A DNA stretch of 46,833 bases from Clostridium sp. MCC353 (GCF_018785315.1 NZ_WQPN01000080.1:1-46833); one strand, 5' to 3'. Shown: positions 25,443 through 33,903, counted from the first letter of the stretch. Notes: a model not told the origin generated them from the letters alone. Made by a program: numbers and translations.

Positions 25443-26795
25443 ATGCAGGAAATTTTTGATATGGATGAGCTTTTGAATCTGGTGGAGGAGCGTCAGTTTC
25501 GGAGGCTGAAAGAGATTTTAAATGAGATGAACGAGGCGGATATCGCCGATTTTATCGAGGAACTGGATTCGGAGAAGAAGGTTGTGGTTTTCCGCATGCT
25601 CTCCAAGGAACTGAGCAGCGATGTATTTGCCTGCCTGGCGCCGGAGACGCAGCAGCATATTATCAACAGCATCGGGGATTATGAATTGGGAGCGATCATT
25701 GAAGATTTGTATGTGGACGATGCGGTGGATATGCTGGAGGAACTTCCGGCCAGCGTGGTGAAGCGCGTGCTGAAGATCGCGACCCCGGAGACCAGAAACC
25801 TGATCAACCAGTTTTTGAACTATCCGGAAAACAGCGCGGGCAGCATTATGACTGCCGAATATGTGGGGTTAAAGCAGACCATGACTGTGGAGGAGGCATT
25901 TGCCTATATCCGTAAGCATGGGGTGGATAAGGAAACCATTTATACCTGCTATGTCATGGACGCCAAACGGCTTCTGGAGGGCGTGGTGACGGTGAAGGAT
26001 CTTCTGATGAATCCCTATGATACGGTGATCCGGGATATCATGGATACCCATGTGATAAAAGCGGTGACCACAGACGACCAGGAAGACGTGATGGACAGTT
26101 TCCAGAGATACGACCTTTTGAGTTTACCGGTTGTGGATCAGGAAAACCGTCTGGTGGGAATTATAACCGTTGACGATATTGTGGATGTTATGGAACAGGA
26201 GGCCACGGAAGACTTTGAGAAAATGGCCGCTATGGCGCCCAGTGAGAAGCCCTATCTGAAAACCGGGGTGTTCCAGCTGGCGAAAAACAGGATTATGTGG
26301 CTTTTAATCCTCATGGTCAGCAGCATGGTCACAGGCGGGATTTTGGCAAAGTATGAAAATGCGTTTACGGTCATCCCTCTGCTGGTTACATTTATCCCCA
26401 TGCTCACGGATACGGGGGGCAATGCGGGAAGCCAGAGCAGCACTCTGATCATCCGCGGTATGGCAGTAGGGGAGATTGAGGTCACGGATATTCTGAAGGT
26501 GCTGTGGAAGGAACTGCGGGTCGGAGTGGTTGTGGGCGTGATTCTGGGTTTTGTTAACTATATCCGCCTTGTGATCATGTTTCCGGGCAATGAGATGCTC
26601 TGTCTTACGGTTGTCCTCAGCTTATTTGGTACGGTTGTGCTGGCAAAAACAATCGGGTGTATGCTGCCTATCGCGGCAAAAGTGGTAAAGATGGATCCGG
26701 CCATTATGGCGGCCCCCCTGATCACAACGATTGTGGACGCGTTCAGCCTGATCATATATTTTCAGCTGGCTTGTATGCTGCTCAATCTGGTATAA
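25443..26795 (+). CDS. mgtE: Magnesium transporter MgtE
   Basis: A 450-residue Mg2+ channel/transporter. Seen: an N-terminal helical MgtE_N domain about 1-125, two CBS domains about 130-255 ('VDDIVDVMEQEATEDFEKMAA'-type plug helix after them), then about five membrane helices. 'PMLTDTGGNAGSQ' is the conserved pore-lining motif. The CBS domains close the channel when Mg2+ is high. ATG 25443 lies 6 nt after AGGAG; the ATG at 25440 is too close. A hairpin-rich region precedes it, but I could not recognise an M-box riboswitch. Confidence 0.95.
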   Translation: MQEIFDMDELLNLVEERQFRRLKEILNEMNEADIADFIEELDSEKKVVVFRMLSKELSSDVFACLAPETQQHIINSIGDYELGAIIEDLYVDDAVDMLEELPASVVKRVLKIATPETRNLINQFLNYPENSAGSIMTAEYVGLKQTMTVEEAFAYIRKHGVDKETIYTCYVMDAKRLLEGVVTVKDLLMNPYDTVIRDIMDTHVIKAVTTDDQEDVMDSFQRYDLLSLPVVDQENRLVGIITVDDIVDVMEQEATEDFEKMAAMAPSEKPYLKTGVFQLAKNRIMWLLILMVSSMVTGGILAKYENAFTVIPLLVTFIPMLTDTGGNAGSQSSTLIIRGMAVGEIEVTDILKVLWKELRVGVVVGVILGFVNYIRLVIMFPGNEMLCLTVVLSLFGTVVLAKTIGCMLPIAAKVVKMDPAIMAAPLITTIVDAFSLIIYFQLACMLLNLV

Positions 26796-26852
26796 GAATG
26801 TTGCCGGTTTTACGGCAGATGCAAAAAAGGCTGCAAGAAAGGAGAAGTGTAT

Positions 26853-27458
26853 ATGGGTACTAGAATTATAACGATTGGCAGGCAATTTGGCAGCGGGGGA
26901 CGGTGTATCGGGGAACGGGTTGCGAAAGAACTGGGAATCCCTTGCTATGACCGGGCATTGATCGAGATGGCATCCAAAGAGATGGGGGTGGATGAATACG
27001 ATCTGGAACGGGTGGACGAAAGTGCGGTCAGCCGCTTCTTTTCCCTACACAAGTCCCCGAGCTACACGCAGTCGGCCATGGATTACGGCCTGCCGCTGAA
27101 TGACAACATGTTTCTGATCCAGAGCCAGATCATCATGAAACTGGCGCTGAAGGAGGACTGTGTGATAATCGGCCGCTGTGCCGATTATGTGCTCCGCGAT
27201 CATCCGGGCTGCATCAATGTATTTATCTGCGCATCCAGAGAGGACCGGAAAAAGCGGATTATGGAACGGTATGAACTGTCGGAACGGGATGCCGTGGACG
27301 CCATTAAAAAGGTGGACCGGAAGAGGAAATATTATTACGAAACTTATACGGACAACAACTGGGGCAGCATCGAATCCCATCAGGCCCTCTTCAATGTGAG
27401 CCTTCTGGGAGAGGATGAAGTGGTCCGGCTGATAAAGGATATGTATCTGGATAAATAG
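26853..27458 (+). CDS. Cytidylate-kinase-like family protein
   Basis: A 201-residue P-loop kinase of the cytidylate kinase-like family (distinct from Cmk). Seen: 'IITIGRQFGSGGRCIGERVA' with the glycine-rich loop, 'CYDRALIEMASKEMG' and a lid/arginine region 'ASREDRKKRIMERYELSERDAVDAIKKVDRKRKYYYE'. The substrate is not established for this family. ATG 26853 follows AAGGAG by 8 nt; GTG 26847 is nearer to the site and less likely. It is downstream of mgtE by 57 nt. Confidence 0.85.
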   Translation: MGTRIITIGRQFGSGGRCIGERVAKELGIPCYDRALIEMASKEMGVDEYDLERVDESAVSRFFSLHKSPSYTQSAMDYGLPLNDNMFLIQSQIIMKLALKEDCVIIGRCADYVLRDHPGCINVFICASREDRKKRIMERYELSERDAVDAIKKVDRKRKYYYETYTDNNWGSIESHQALFNVSLLGEDEVVRLIKDMYLDK

Positions 27459-27473
27459 CAACCGTTTACACGG

Positions 27474-27510
27474 CCTGTCTTTTTGAATGAAAAAGCCGCT
27501 TATTATTTTT
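27474..27510 (+). terminator. Probable weak terminator after cytidylate-kinase-like gene
   Basis: CGGC...GCCG encloses CTTTTT/AAAAAG, followed by TTATTATTTTT. The stem is interrupted. It resembles the hairpin sequence at 33209-33236. Confidence 0.35.
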
Positions 27511-27511
27511 C

Positions 27512-27540
27512 TTGACAGGAATAGTGTCCGGTGCTAAACT
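27512..27540 (+). promoter_or_regulatory. Predicted sigma-A promoter of the thiamine operon
   Basis: A perfect -35 TTGACA, a 17-nt spacer and -10 TAAACT. Transcription would start a few bases before the TPP aptamer. Confidence 0.65.
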
Positions 27541-27549
27541 TACTGACAT

Positions 27550-27640
27550 AAACAGGGAGCTCGTGAGCGGGCTGAGAGGAAGTAATCGAACTTCGACCTA
27601 TATAACCTGATTTGGGTAATGCCAACGTAGGGAAATAGTG
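27550..27640 (+). promoter_or_regulatory. TPP (THI-box) riboswitch
   Basis: The conserved THI elements are present in order: GGGAGCTCG, CGGGCTGAGAGGA, CGACCTATATAACCTGA, TTTGGGTAATGCCAACGTAG and GGGAAATAG. An intrinsic terminator follows 41 nt later, so TPP binding probably stops transcription of thiC and downstream genes. Confidence 0.95.
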
Positions 27641-27681
27641 ATATATCTTAGATTCCGGATTTGGATGAGGATGGAGATAGA

Positions 27682-27713
27682 AGCCTGTGCCGTGCGTGGC
27701 ACAGGCTTTTTTT
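27682..27713 (+). terminator. Terminator of the TPP riboswitch expression platform
   Basis: AGCCTGTGCC pairs with GGCACAGGCT, followed by seven or more T. It lies between the aptamer and thiC. Confidence 0.88.
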
Positions 27714-27743
27714 CATTGGAAAGTGCGTCCTATGAAATAAAAA

Positions 27744-27905
27744 AGCCCTCCTATGCCAGCTTTGCTGGCTATGGGATCGCACTGCGTAACGCATATAATG
27801 CGGCGGTAGGGAATTATGCCGCTGAAGCGGCCCGCCGCAGGCGGAGAATCCCGCAAGCGGGATTCTTTATTGTGCTGCTGCGTAAAGAACAATTTGGGCC
27901 TATGG
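27744..27905. repeat. Hairpin-rich dispersed-repeat-like element in the thiC leader
   Basis: This segment carries GCCAGC/GCTGGC (27755-27769), GCGGCGG/CCGCCGC around 27800-27838 and the near-perfect AGAATCCCGC/GCGGGATTCT (27845-27866). CTGCGTAA occurs twice. A continuous frame crosses it, but codon use and the palindromes suggest structure, not protein. It lies between the riboswitch terminator and thiC, so it is part of the thi mRNA. Confidence 0.55.
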
Positions 27906-27951
27906 AACGAATCATGAGCAGATCCCAGACAGGTGCAGAGGAGGAAATGAT

Positions 27952-29259
27952 ATGAATTACTCAACGCAGATGGATGCGGCCAGAAAAGGCATTTTAACGA
28001 AGGAAATGAAGGCGGTGGCTGAGAAAGAGCAGTATGATCCCCGGGAACTGATGAAACTGGTGGGGGAGGGAAAGGTGGTGATCCCGGCCAACAGGCTGCA
28101 CAGGTGTCTGGAGCCCAATGGAATCGGCTCCATGCTGAAAACCAAGATCAACGTGAACCTGGGAACCTCCAGGGACTGCCGTGATCTGGATATGGAGCTG
28201 AGAAAGGTCAATGACGCGGTTTTAATGGGAGCCGAGTCCATCATGGATCTCAGTTCTTTCGGGGATACTCAGGCGTTCAGACGGAAGCTGACAGCGGAAT
28301 GCCCGGCGATGATCGGTACGGTGCCGATTTATGACGCAGTGGTATATTACCACAAACCTTTGAAGGAGATCACATCGGAAGAATGGATTAAGATCGTGGA
28401 AATGCATGCGGAGGACGGTGTGGATTTTCAGACCATTCATGTGGGCATTAACAGGAGCACTGCCCGGCGGTTTAAGGAGAACAGGAGGCTGACCAACATT
28501 GTTTCCCGTGGCGGCTCCATCATTTTCGCGTGGATGGAGATGACAGGGCAGGAAAATCCGTTTTATGAGCATTATGACAGGATTCTGGATATCTGCCGGG
28601 AGTACGATGTGACCCTGAGTCTGGGCGATGCATGCAGGCCGGGGTGCATTGAGGATGCCACGGACATTTCCCAGATTGAAGAACTGGTCACTTTGGGTGA
28701 GCTTACCAGGAGGGCTTGGGAGAAGGATGTGCAGGTGATTATCGAGGGGCCGGGGCATATGCCTCTCAGCCAGATTGAAGCCAATATGAAGATCCAGCAG
28801 ACGGTCTGCAAGGGCGCGCCATTTTACGTGCTGGGGCCGCTTGTGACGGATATCGCGCCGGGATATGACCATATCACGGCGGCCATCGGCGGGGCGGTTG
28901 CTGCGTCGGCCGGGGCCTCGTTTCTCTGTTACGTCACTCCTGCCGAACATCTGCGTCTGCCGGATGAGCAGGATGTGAAAGAAGGGATTATAGCCTGTAA
29001 AATAGCGGCTCATGCGGCGGATATCGCAAAAGGGGTGAAAGGCGCCAGGGACTGGGATTACAGGATGAGCACTGCCAGGAAGAACCTGGACTGGGAAGGG
29101 ATGTTTGAACTGGCTGTCGACCCTGATAAGGCCAGAAGCTACAGGGCGTCTGCGAAGCCTGAGAAGGAAGATACCTGCTCCATGTGCGGGAATTTCTGTG
29201 CGGTGAAGAATATGAACCGGATTCTGGAGGGGGAGATTGTGAGCATTTATGATGAGTGA
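27952..29259 (+). CDS. thiC: Phosphomethylpyrimidine synthase ThiC
   Basis: A 435-residue radical-SAM-type enzyme that rearranges aminoimidazole ribotide to HMP-phosphate in thiamine synthesis. Seen: '[32 protein letters not shown]' region, 'SLGDACRPG', 'IEGPGHMPL', '[18 protein letters not shown]' and the C-terminal cluster-binding cysteines in CSMCGNFC. It is the short type, lacking the long N-terminal domain of proteobacterial ThiC. The last cysteine is one residue closer than in the proteobacterial CX2CX4C. It is under TPP-riboswitch control. Confidence 0.97.
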   Translation: MNYSTQMDAARKGILTKEMKAVAEKEQYDPRELMKLVGEGKVVIPANRLHRCLEPNGIGSMLKTKINVNLGTSRDCRDLDMELRKVNDAVLMGAESIMDLSSFGDTQAFRRKLTAECPAMIGTVPIYDAVVYYHKPLKEITSEEWIKIVEMHAEDGVDFQTIHVGINRSTARRFKENRRLTNIVSRGGSIIFAWMEMTGQENPFYEHYDRILDICREYDVTLSLGDACRPGCIEDATDISQIEELVTLGELTRRAWEKDVQVIIEGPGHMPLSQIEANMKIQQTVCKGAPFYVLGPLVTDIAPGYDHITAAIGGAVAASAGASFLCYVTPAEHLRLPDEQDVKEGIIACKIAAHAADIAKGVKGARDWDYRMSTARKNLDWEGMFELAVDPDKARSYRASAKPEKEDTCSMCGNFCAVKNMNRILEGEIVSIYDE

Positions 29260-29289
29260 GGCGGTGGGGTTAACACTACCATCCCCACA

Positions 29290-29434
29290 CTAAAGCGTGC
29301 CAGACTAAAGCGTGCCAGACTAAAGCGTGCCACACTAAAGCGTGCCAGACTAAAGCGTGCCACACTAAAGCGTGCCAGACTAAAGCGTGCCACACTAAAG
29401 CGTGCCACACTAAAGCGTGCCACACTAAAGCGTG
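29290..29434. repeat. 15-bp tandem repeat array
   Basis: Ten CTAAAGCGTGCCA-type units start every 15 bp exactly, at 29290, 29305 and so on to 29425. The last two bases of the unit alternate between GA and CA. The final unit runs into an 18-bp hairpin. The array lies between thiC and thiW. Because 15 is a multiple of three it yields open frames of a five-residue repeat; none has a convincing ribosome site. Confidence 0.93.
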
Positions 29435-29465
29435 AAGGCATTTTCGAAAATGGCTTCACGCTTTA
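29426..29465. terminator. Strong hairpin at the end of the 15-bp array
   Basis: TAAAGCGTGAAG pairs with CTTCACGCTTTA (12 bp), then after one mismatch CATTTT pairs with AAAATG. There is no T run, so this is more likely an mRNA-processing or stabilising hairpin than a true intrinsic terminator. The stem's outer strand is the repeat unit itself. Confidence 0.5.
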
Positions 29466-29511
29466 CACTAAACCCCCAAGTCAGTCATGTAAAAAAGGAG
29501 AGAAAAAGACT

Positions 29512-30021
29512 ATGAAAGTAAATGTAAAGAAAATTGTAGTGAGCGGTATGCTGATAGCGGTGGCAGTATCCTTATCCAGCTTCTCCATCCCCATCGGAGC
29601 ATCCAAATGTTTCCCGATCCAGCATCTGGTGAACGTGGTTGCCGGAATATTTTTAGGCCCTGTATACGGCGTTTCCATGGCATTCTGTACCTCTTTGATC
29701 CGCAACCTCATGGGAACCGGAAGCCTTTTGGCATTCCCGGGAAGCATGGTGGGCGCATGGCTGGGGGCGGTGATGTTTAAATACAGCAATAAGCTGGCAA
29801 TGGCGTATATCGGCGAAGTATTCGGCACCGGGATTTTGGGCGGAATGCTCTGTTATCCGGTGGCGACCATGATCATGGGAAAGGAAGCTGCTGTTTTTGC
29901 CTATGTGCTGCCATTTTTGATGAGCACCCTTTGCGGAACGGTGATTGCGGCAGTGCTGGTAGGGGCGCTTTATAAATCCGGGGCATTTGCTTATTTGAAC
30001 CACATGCTGGCGGAGAATTAG
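29512..30021 (+). CDS. thiW: ThiW, S component of a thiazole-precursor ECF transporter
   Basis: A 169-residue membrane protein with about five or six hydrophobic segments. Seen: 'SFSIPIGASKCFPIQHLVNVVAGIFLGPVYG' region and 'SLIRNLMGTGSLLAFPGSMVGAWLGA', matching the ThiW family, the substrate-binding subunit that uses the shared ECF energising module. Substrate is probably the hydroxyethylthiazole moiety, consistent with thiM directly downstream (17 nt). Ribosome site AAGGAGAG. The shared EcfAA'T genes are not in the window. Confidence 0.92.
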   Translation: MKVNVKKIVVSGMLIAVAVSLSSFSIPIGASKCFPIQHLVNVVAGIFLGPVYGVSMAFCTSLIRNLMGTGSLLAFPGSMVGAWLGAVMFKYSNKLAMAYIGEVFGTGILGGMLCYPVATMIMGKEAAVFAYVLPFLMSTLCGTVIAAVLVGALYKSGAFAYLNHMLAEN

Positions 30022-30038
30022 AAGGGAAGAAAATACAT

Positions 30039-30881
30039 ATGAGCATACAATCCCATACACAAATAATATCAAATATCCGCAGGGAATCCCCCCTCATTCA
30101 CTGCATCACCAATTATGTGACCGCAAATGACGTGGCAAACATGCTGCTGGCCGTCGGCGGCTCCCCCATTATGGCTGATGGAATGATGGAGGTTGAGGAG
30201 ATCGTGGGCATCAGCCGGGGGCTGATGGTAAATATCGGAACCCTGAATGAAAATAAGCTGGAATCCATGGTGAAGGCTGGTAAAAAAGCCGGTGAACTGG
30301 GCCTTCCGGTGGTATTCGACCCGGTTGGGGCGGGAGCTGGAAAATTCCGGACGAAAGCCGCTTTAAGAATCCTGAATGAATTCCCCTGCCGCGTGATACG
30401 GGGAAATGCGTCGGAAATAAAGGCGCTGGTCTGCGGCACTGCCAGCACAGGCGGTGTGGACGCGGAGAAAAAGGACCGGCTGGAGGAAGAGAACCTGGAC
30501 TATTTTCTGGAATTGGGAAAACAACTGAGCAGAAAAACAGGTGCGGTCACCGCTATAACAGGCGCGGCGGATCTTGTTACGGATGGAACACAATCGTTTA
30601 TTATCAGAAATGGCGATCCCGCCATGGGCCGTATAACGGGCAGCGGGTGTATGCTGGACGGGATCATTGCCGCGTTCTGCGCCTGTGGGGAAGAGGGATG
30701 TTCCGCCACAGAGCTGACCGCGCTGGCTATAGCGGCGGAAGGGATATGCGGTGAAACAGCGGCGGAAAAAATGGCTGAAGCCGGAGCGGGCACAGGAAGT
30801 TTCCGGATGTATTTGATCGATGCCATGAGCCGTCTGACGGATGAAAGGCTGATGGGAGGTGCTGAAATTGAAATTCGATAG
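30039..30881 (+). CDS. thiM: Hydroxyethylthiazole kinase ThiM
   Basis: A 280-residue ribokinase-like enzyme that phosphorylates the thiazole alcohol for salvage. Seen: 'PLIHCITNYVTANDVANMLLAVGGSPIM', cut here to its start IHCITNYVT, then 'VFDPVGAGA', 'RGNASEIKAL', 'ITGAADLVTDG' and the catalytic 'GRITGSGCMLDG'. Its end overlaps the ribosome site and start of thiE, so the two are translationally coupled. Confidence 0.95.
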   Translation: MSIQSHTQIISNIRRESPLIHCITNYVTANDVANMLLAVGGSPIMADGMMEVEEIVGISRGLMVNIGTLNENKLESMVKAGKKAGELGLPVVFDPVGAGAGKFRTKAALRILNEFPCRVIRGNASEIKALVCGTASTGGVDAEKKDRLEEENLDYFLELGKQLSRKTGAVTAITGAADLVTDGTQSFIIRNGDPAMGRITGSGCMLDGIIAAFCACGEEGCSATELTALAIAAEGICGETAAEKMAEAGAGTGSFRMYLIDAMSRLTDERLMGGAEIEIR

Positions 30882-31518
30882 ATCAATGCTTCTTTTATAT
30901 GCGGTGACTGACCGGACATGGACGGGGAAAATGACATTGGAACAGCAGGTGGAAGCGGCCTTACAGGGGGGCGTCACCATGGTGCAGCTCCGGGAAAAGG
31001 AGCTGGGAGATGGGGATTTTTTGGAAGAAGCGGTGAAAATGAGATCGCTGACTAAGGCGTACCATGTGCCCCTCATCATCAATGACAGCATTAAAATCGC
31101 TTTGGCCTGTGACGCAGACGGCGTTCATGTAGGACAGGGGGATATGGAGGCGGGAAAGGCCCGCAGTCTGATCGGCCCGGATAAAATCCTGGGAGTTACG
31201 GCAAAAACCGTGGAACAGGCTGTCCTGGCAGAGAAAAATGGAGCCGATTATCTGGGAGTCGGCGCCGTTTTCGGGTCCAAGACGAAAAAAGATGCGGTGC
31301 CCATGACGGTTGAACGGCTGAAGGCGATTGCGGGAGCCGTTTCCATCCCCATTGTGGCCATCGGAGGCATTTCAGGGGAAAATGTATTGGAGCTCAAAGG
31401 CAGCGGGATTGCGGGGGCAGCGGTTGTTTCCGGGATTTTTGCGGCCGGAGACATCAGGGCGGCAGCCCTTAATTTGTTGGGAAAGATAAAAATAGTAACA
31501 GGACAAGGCGAAGGCTGA
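30868..31518 (+). CDS. thiE: Thiamine phosphate synthase ThiE
   Basis: A 216-residue TIM-barrel enzyme joining HMP-pyrophosphate and thiazole phosphate. Seen: 'LYAVTDRTW', 'TMVQLREKEL', 'PLIINDSIKIAL', 'DGVHVGQGDM', 'GADYLGVGAVFGSKTKKDA' and 'VAIGGI'. The start TTG 30868 is chosen because GGGAGG lies 8 nt ahead; a GTG at 30859 overlaps that site. It overlaps thiM by 14 nt. Confidence 0.94.
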   Translation: MKFDRSMLLLYAVTDRTWTGKMTLEQQVEAALQGGVTMVQLREKELGDGDFLEEAVKMRSLTKAYHVPLIINDSIKIALACDADGVHVGQGDMEAGKARSLIGPDKILGVTAKTVEQAVLAEKNGADYLGVGAVFGSKTKKDAVPMTVERLKAIAGAVSIPIVAIGGISGENVLELKGSGIAGAAVVSGIFAAGDIRAAALNLLGKIKIVTGQGEG

Positions 31519-31524
31519 TCCGGA

Positions 31525-31565
31525 GCAGCGCAGTATTTGCGGAATAACGCTCTGGTATGGAGGGA
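31525..31565 (+). repeat. Dispersed 41-bp repeat carrying a ribosome site, copy 1
   Basis: GCAGCGCAGTATTTGC ... ACGCTCTGGTATGGAGGGA. It ends with the GGAGGG ribosome site of thiD. Copy 2 at 32508-32549 is about 80% identical and ends with the ribosome site of the MBL gene. Confidence 0.75.
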
Positions 31566-31571
31566 TTTATT

Positions 31572-32363
31572 ATGAAGACGGTTTTAACGATTGCCGGTTC
31601 CGACTGCAGCGGCGGGGCAGGGATACAGGCGGATTTGAAGACCATGACCTCTTTTGGGGTATATGGGATGAGCGCCATAACGGCTTTGACAGCCCAGAAT
31701 ACTACAGGCGTGTATGGGATTCTGGACAGCACGCCGGAATTTTTGGAAAACCAGCTGGACTGCATTTTTACGGATATACGGCCCGATGCGGTCAAGATTG
31801 GAATGGTATCGAAAAAAGAGCTGATCAGGGTGATTGGAAACAAACTTTCCCAGTATCAGGCGGAAAATATTGTCCTTGACCCGGTTATGGTTTCCACCAG
31901 CGGAAGCCGACTTTTGGAGGAAGATGCGTTGTGTGCCCTGAGAGAGGAACTGCTTCCTCTGGCAGACCTCATAACCCCCAATATTCCTGAGGCGGAACTG
32001 CTTTCCGGCGGTAAAATCCAGGAGGCCGGGGATATGGAAGAAACGGCCTGTCTGCTGGCGCAGAAATATCACACGGCCGTATTGATAAAGGGCGGCCATC
32101 AGCTGAATGATGCCAACGACGTTCTTTACAGGGATGGGCTTGCCACCTGGTTTTATGGCAAACGGATTGATAATTCCAACACCCACGGCACCGGGTGCAC
32201 CCTGTCGTCAGCGATTGCCTGCGGGCTTGCCGAAGGTTTGTCCATGGAGGACAGCGTAAAACGGGCGAAACAGTATTTATCTGAGGCGTTGAGCACGGGT
32301 TTGAATCTGGGGAAAGGAAGCGGGCCATTGAATCATTGTTTTTCCATCAAATATCCTTTATAA
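31572..32363 (+). CDS. thiD: HMP kinase / HMP-phosphate kinase ThiD
   Basis: A 263-residue ribokinase-family enzyme that phosphorylates hydroxymethylpyrimidine twice. Seen: 'TIAGSDCSGGAGIQADLKT', 'QNTTGVYGI', 'DPVMVSTSGS', 'ITPNIPEAELL', 'LIKGGHQ' and 'NTHGTGCTLSSAIA'. ATG 31572 lies 7 nt after GGAGGG; an ATG at 31557 overlaps that site. It is the last thiamine gene. thiG, thiS, thiF and thiH are absent, fitting a thiazole-salvage strategy if they are not elsewhere. Confidence 0.95.
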   Translation: MKTVLTIAGSDCSGGAGIQADLKTMTSFGVYGMSAITALTAQNTTGVYGILDSTPEFLENQLDCIFTDIRPDAVKIGMVSKKELIRVIGNKLSQYQAENIVLDPVMVSTSGSRLLEEDALCALREELLPLADLITPNIPEAELLSGGKIQEAGDMEETACLLAQKYHTAVLIKGGHQLNDANDVLYRDGLATWFYGKRIDNSNTHGTGCTLSSAIACGLAEGLSMEDSVKRAKQYLSEALSTGLNLGKGSGPLNHCFSIKYPL

Positions 32364-32398
32364 TAAAACTATGCAGAAAAAACAGCTCAGAAATGGAG

Positions 32399-32500
32399 GT
32401 TTGGTGTGAAAAATAATCCTGATGGTTTATGTTTCACACCCAAATTTGTGACGGAGCCACAAATTTGAATCGCAGCTGAGAATCTGAAATTCTCAGCGCG
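32399..32500. repeat. Three-hairpin intergenic element
   Basis: GGTGTGAAA pairs with TTTCACACC (32403-32440), then AAATTTGTG with CACAAATTT (32442-32466), then GCTGAGAAT with ATTCTCAGC (32474-32496). It lies between thiD and the MBL gene and leads directly into repeat copy 2. The first hairpin contains a GTG-started frame of 20 codons (32406-32468) with AATGGAGG upstream; coding status is unknown. Confidence 0.6.
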
Positions 32501-32507
32501 TGCCCAC

Positions 32508-32549
32508 GCAGCGCAATATTTGCACAAAAAACGCTCCGGCATGGAGGGA
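32508..32549 (+). repeat. Dispersed 42-bp repeat carrying a ribosome site, copy 2
   Basis: GCAGCGCAATATTTGC ... ACGCTCCGGCATGGAGGGA, the counterpart of 31525-31565. Its GGAGGG is the ribosome site for the MBL-fold gene at 32555. Confidence 0.75.
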
Positions 32550-32554
32550 ATAGA

Positions 32555-33181
32555 ATGGCAGATAAGATAACAGTTACCTGGTATGGACATTCGTGTTTTA
32601 AAGCAGAGGCAGAAGGATATTCCGTTGTGATGGATCCCTACGCAGACGACAATGTGCCCGGGCTTCCAAAACTTCGTGTAACGGCGAATCAGACGCTGTG
32701 CAGCCACGGCCATGGGGATCACAATTTTACCGCAGGTGTGGAAACCGCGCCCTGGACAGGTGAAAATCCCTGGGAGATTTCCTGGATCGATACCTATCAT
32801 GACGACAAACAAGGGGAACTGCGGGGGAAAAACCGCATCCATATCCTGGATCACAATGGAATCCGGCTGGTGCATATGGGGGATCTAGGCTGTGACCTGA
32901 CGGCGGAACAGATTGGGCAGATCGGAAAGCCGGATGTGCTTTTGATCCCGGTGGGCGGATTTTATACGATTGACGCGGCTAAGGCAAAGGAAATATCGGA
33001 TTTGCTGGATGCGGCTGTTACTGTGCCCATGCATTACCGCAGCGAGACATTTGGCTATCCGGTGATCGGAACGCTGGAGGAGTATACCAAATTGTGCGGC
33101 AATGTTGTGAACTATGCGGGAAATTCGATTACGATAACAAAAGGTATGGAGAAGCAGACTGCTGTCTTGTCTCACGGATAA
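32555..33181 (+). CDS. MBL-fold metal-dependent hydrolase (UPF0173/UlaG-like)
   Basis: A 208-residue metallo-beta-lactamase-fold protein. Seen: 'WYGHSCFKAEA' near the N-terminus, a VVMDPY strand, the metal motif SHGHGDH at 50-56, 'VHMGDLG' and 'VPMHYRSETFG', giving a full set of likely metal ligands. Relatives (UPF0173, UlaG-like) are mostly uncharacterised hydrolases, so no substrate is proposed. It follows the thiamine genes behind a dispersed repeat and may not belong to their pathway. Confidence 0.88.
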   Translation: MADKITVTWYGHSCFKAEAEGYSVVMDPYADDNVPGLPKLRVTANQTLCSHGHGDHNFTAGVETAPWTGENPWEISWIDTYHDDKQGELRGKNRIHILDHNGIRLVHMGDLGCDLTAEQIGQIGKPDVLLIPVGGFYTIDAAKAKEISDLLDAAVTVPMHYRSETFGYPVIGTLEEYTKLCGNVVNYAGNSITITKGMEKQTAVLSHG

Positions 33182-33216
33182 TTTATATTTATTTGTAATT
33201 GTTCAGAACGGCTTAT

Positions 33217-33245
33217 CTTCTTGAACGAAAAAGCCGGTCAGGAAG
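33217..33245. repeat. Hairpin related to the branched palindrome
   Basis: CTTCTTGA (33217-33224) faces TCAGGAAG (33238-33245); an alternative CGGCTT/AAGCCG pairing (33209-33236) overlaps it. The same CTTCTTGA...CGGTCAGGAAG hairpin forms one arm of the element at 18754-18896. GTTCAGAACGG just upstream resembles that element's outer stem. Confidence 0.5.
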
Positions 33246-33267
33246 CATACAGAAAGGACATTATCTG

Positions 33268-33903
33268 ATGGCAAAAATTATTGACGTAAATGCGATGGGC
33301 GACCAGTGCCCGATTCCTGTTGTCAAGGCGAAAAGGGCGTTGGACCAGGCCGGAGCAGGAGATGTGATCCAGGTTCAGGTGGACAATGAAATCGCTGTGC
33401 AGAACCTGACTAAGATGGCAAAAAACCAGGATTTTGGATGCACATCGGAAAAAGTAGGAGAGAAGCATTTTGTGGTGACAATTCAGGGAGGAAACGGAGC
33501 GGCTGTGCCCGGAAAAGGCGGCATATTGGAGCGTCCGGAGATGCCGGTCTGCTGTCCCGATTCCAGGAAGAATACGATCGTAGTCATCGATTCCGCCACA
33601 ATGGGCACAGGAAATGAAGAACTGGGAAGAGTTTTGATGAAGGGATTTATCTATGCGGTCAGCCAGTTGGACCGTCTGCCGTCCAAAGTGATCTTCTACA
33701 ACGGCGGGGTGACGCTGACCACGGAAGGTTCCGATTCCATAGAGGATTTAAAATCCATGGAAGCCCAGGGCGTTGAGATATTATCCTGCGGAACCTGTCT
33801 GAATTATTACGGTTTGTCGGAAAAGCTGCTGGTGGGCGAAGTGACCAATATGTACAATATTGCTGAAGCTATGGAAGCGTGCGATAAGATTATAAAACCT
33901 TAA
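33268..33903 (+). CDS. yedF: Sulfurtransferase-like selenium metabolism protein YedF
   Basis: A 211-residue two-domain protein. The N-terminal TusA-like domain carries 'GDQCPIPVVK' (Cys14, Pro17), the CPxP sulfur/selenium-handling motif. The C-terminal part, about 95-211, is a DsrE-like domain with 'CGTCLNYYGL'. Such YedF proteins often occur with selenium metabolism genes (selD, selA), but none is in this window. ATG 33268 follows AAAGGA by 9 nt. Confidence 0.88.
   Translation: MAKIIDVNAMGDQCPIPVVKAKRALDQAGAGDVIQVQVDNEIAVQNLTKMAKNQDFGCTSEKVGEKHFVVTIQGGNGAAVPGKGGILERPEMPVCCPDSRKNTIVVIDSATMGTGNEELGRVLMKGFIYAVSQLDRLPSKVIFYNGGVTLTTEGSDSIEDLKSMEAQGVEILSCGTCLNYYGLSEKLLVGEVTNMYNIAEAMEACDKIIKP

Noticed and set aside
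27638-27955. 105-residue frame between the TPP riboswitch and thiC
   Set aside because: It begins inside the riboswitch, crosses the terminator and consists of hairpin-encoded sequence; a repeat is more likely than a gene.
29290-29434. CRISPR array or coding pentapeptide repeat (minus-strand frame 29247-29459)
   Set aside because: The 15-bp units are contiguous without spacers. The open frame exists only because 15 is divisible by three; it starts at GTG without a good ribosome site and includes the hairpin.
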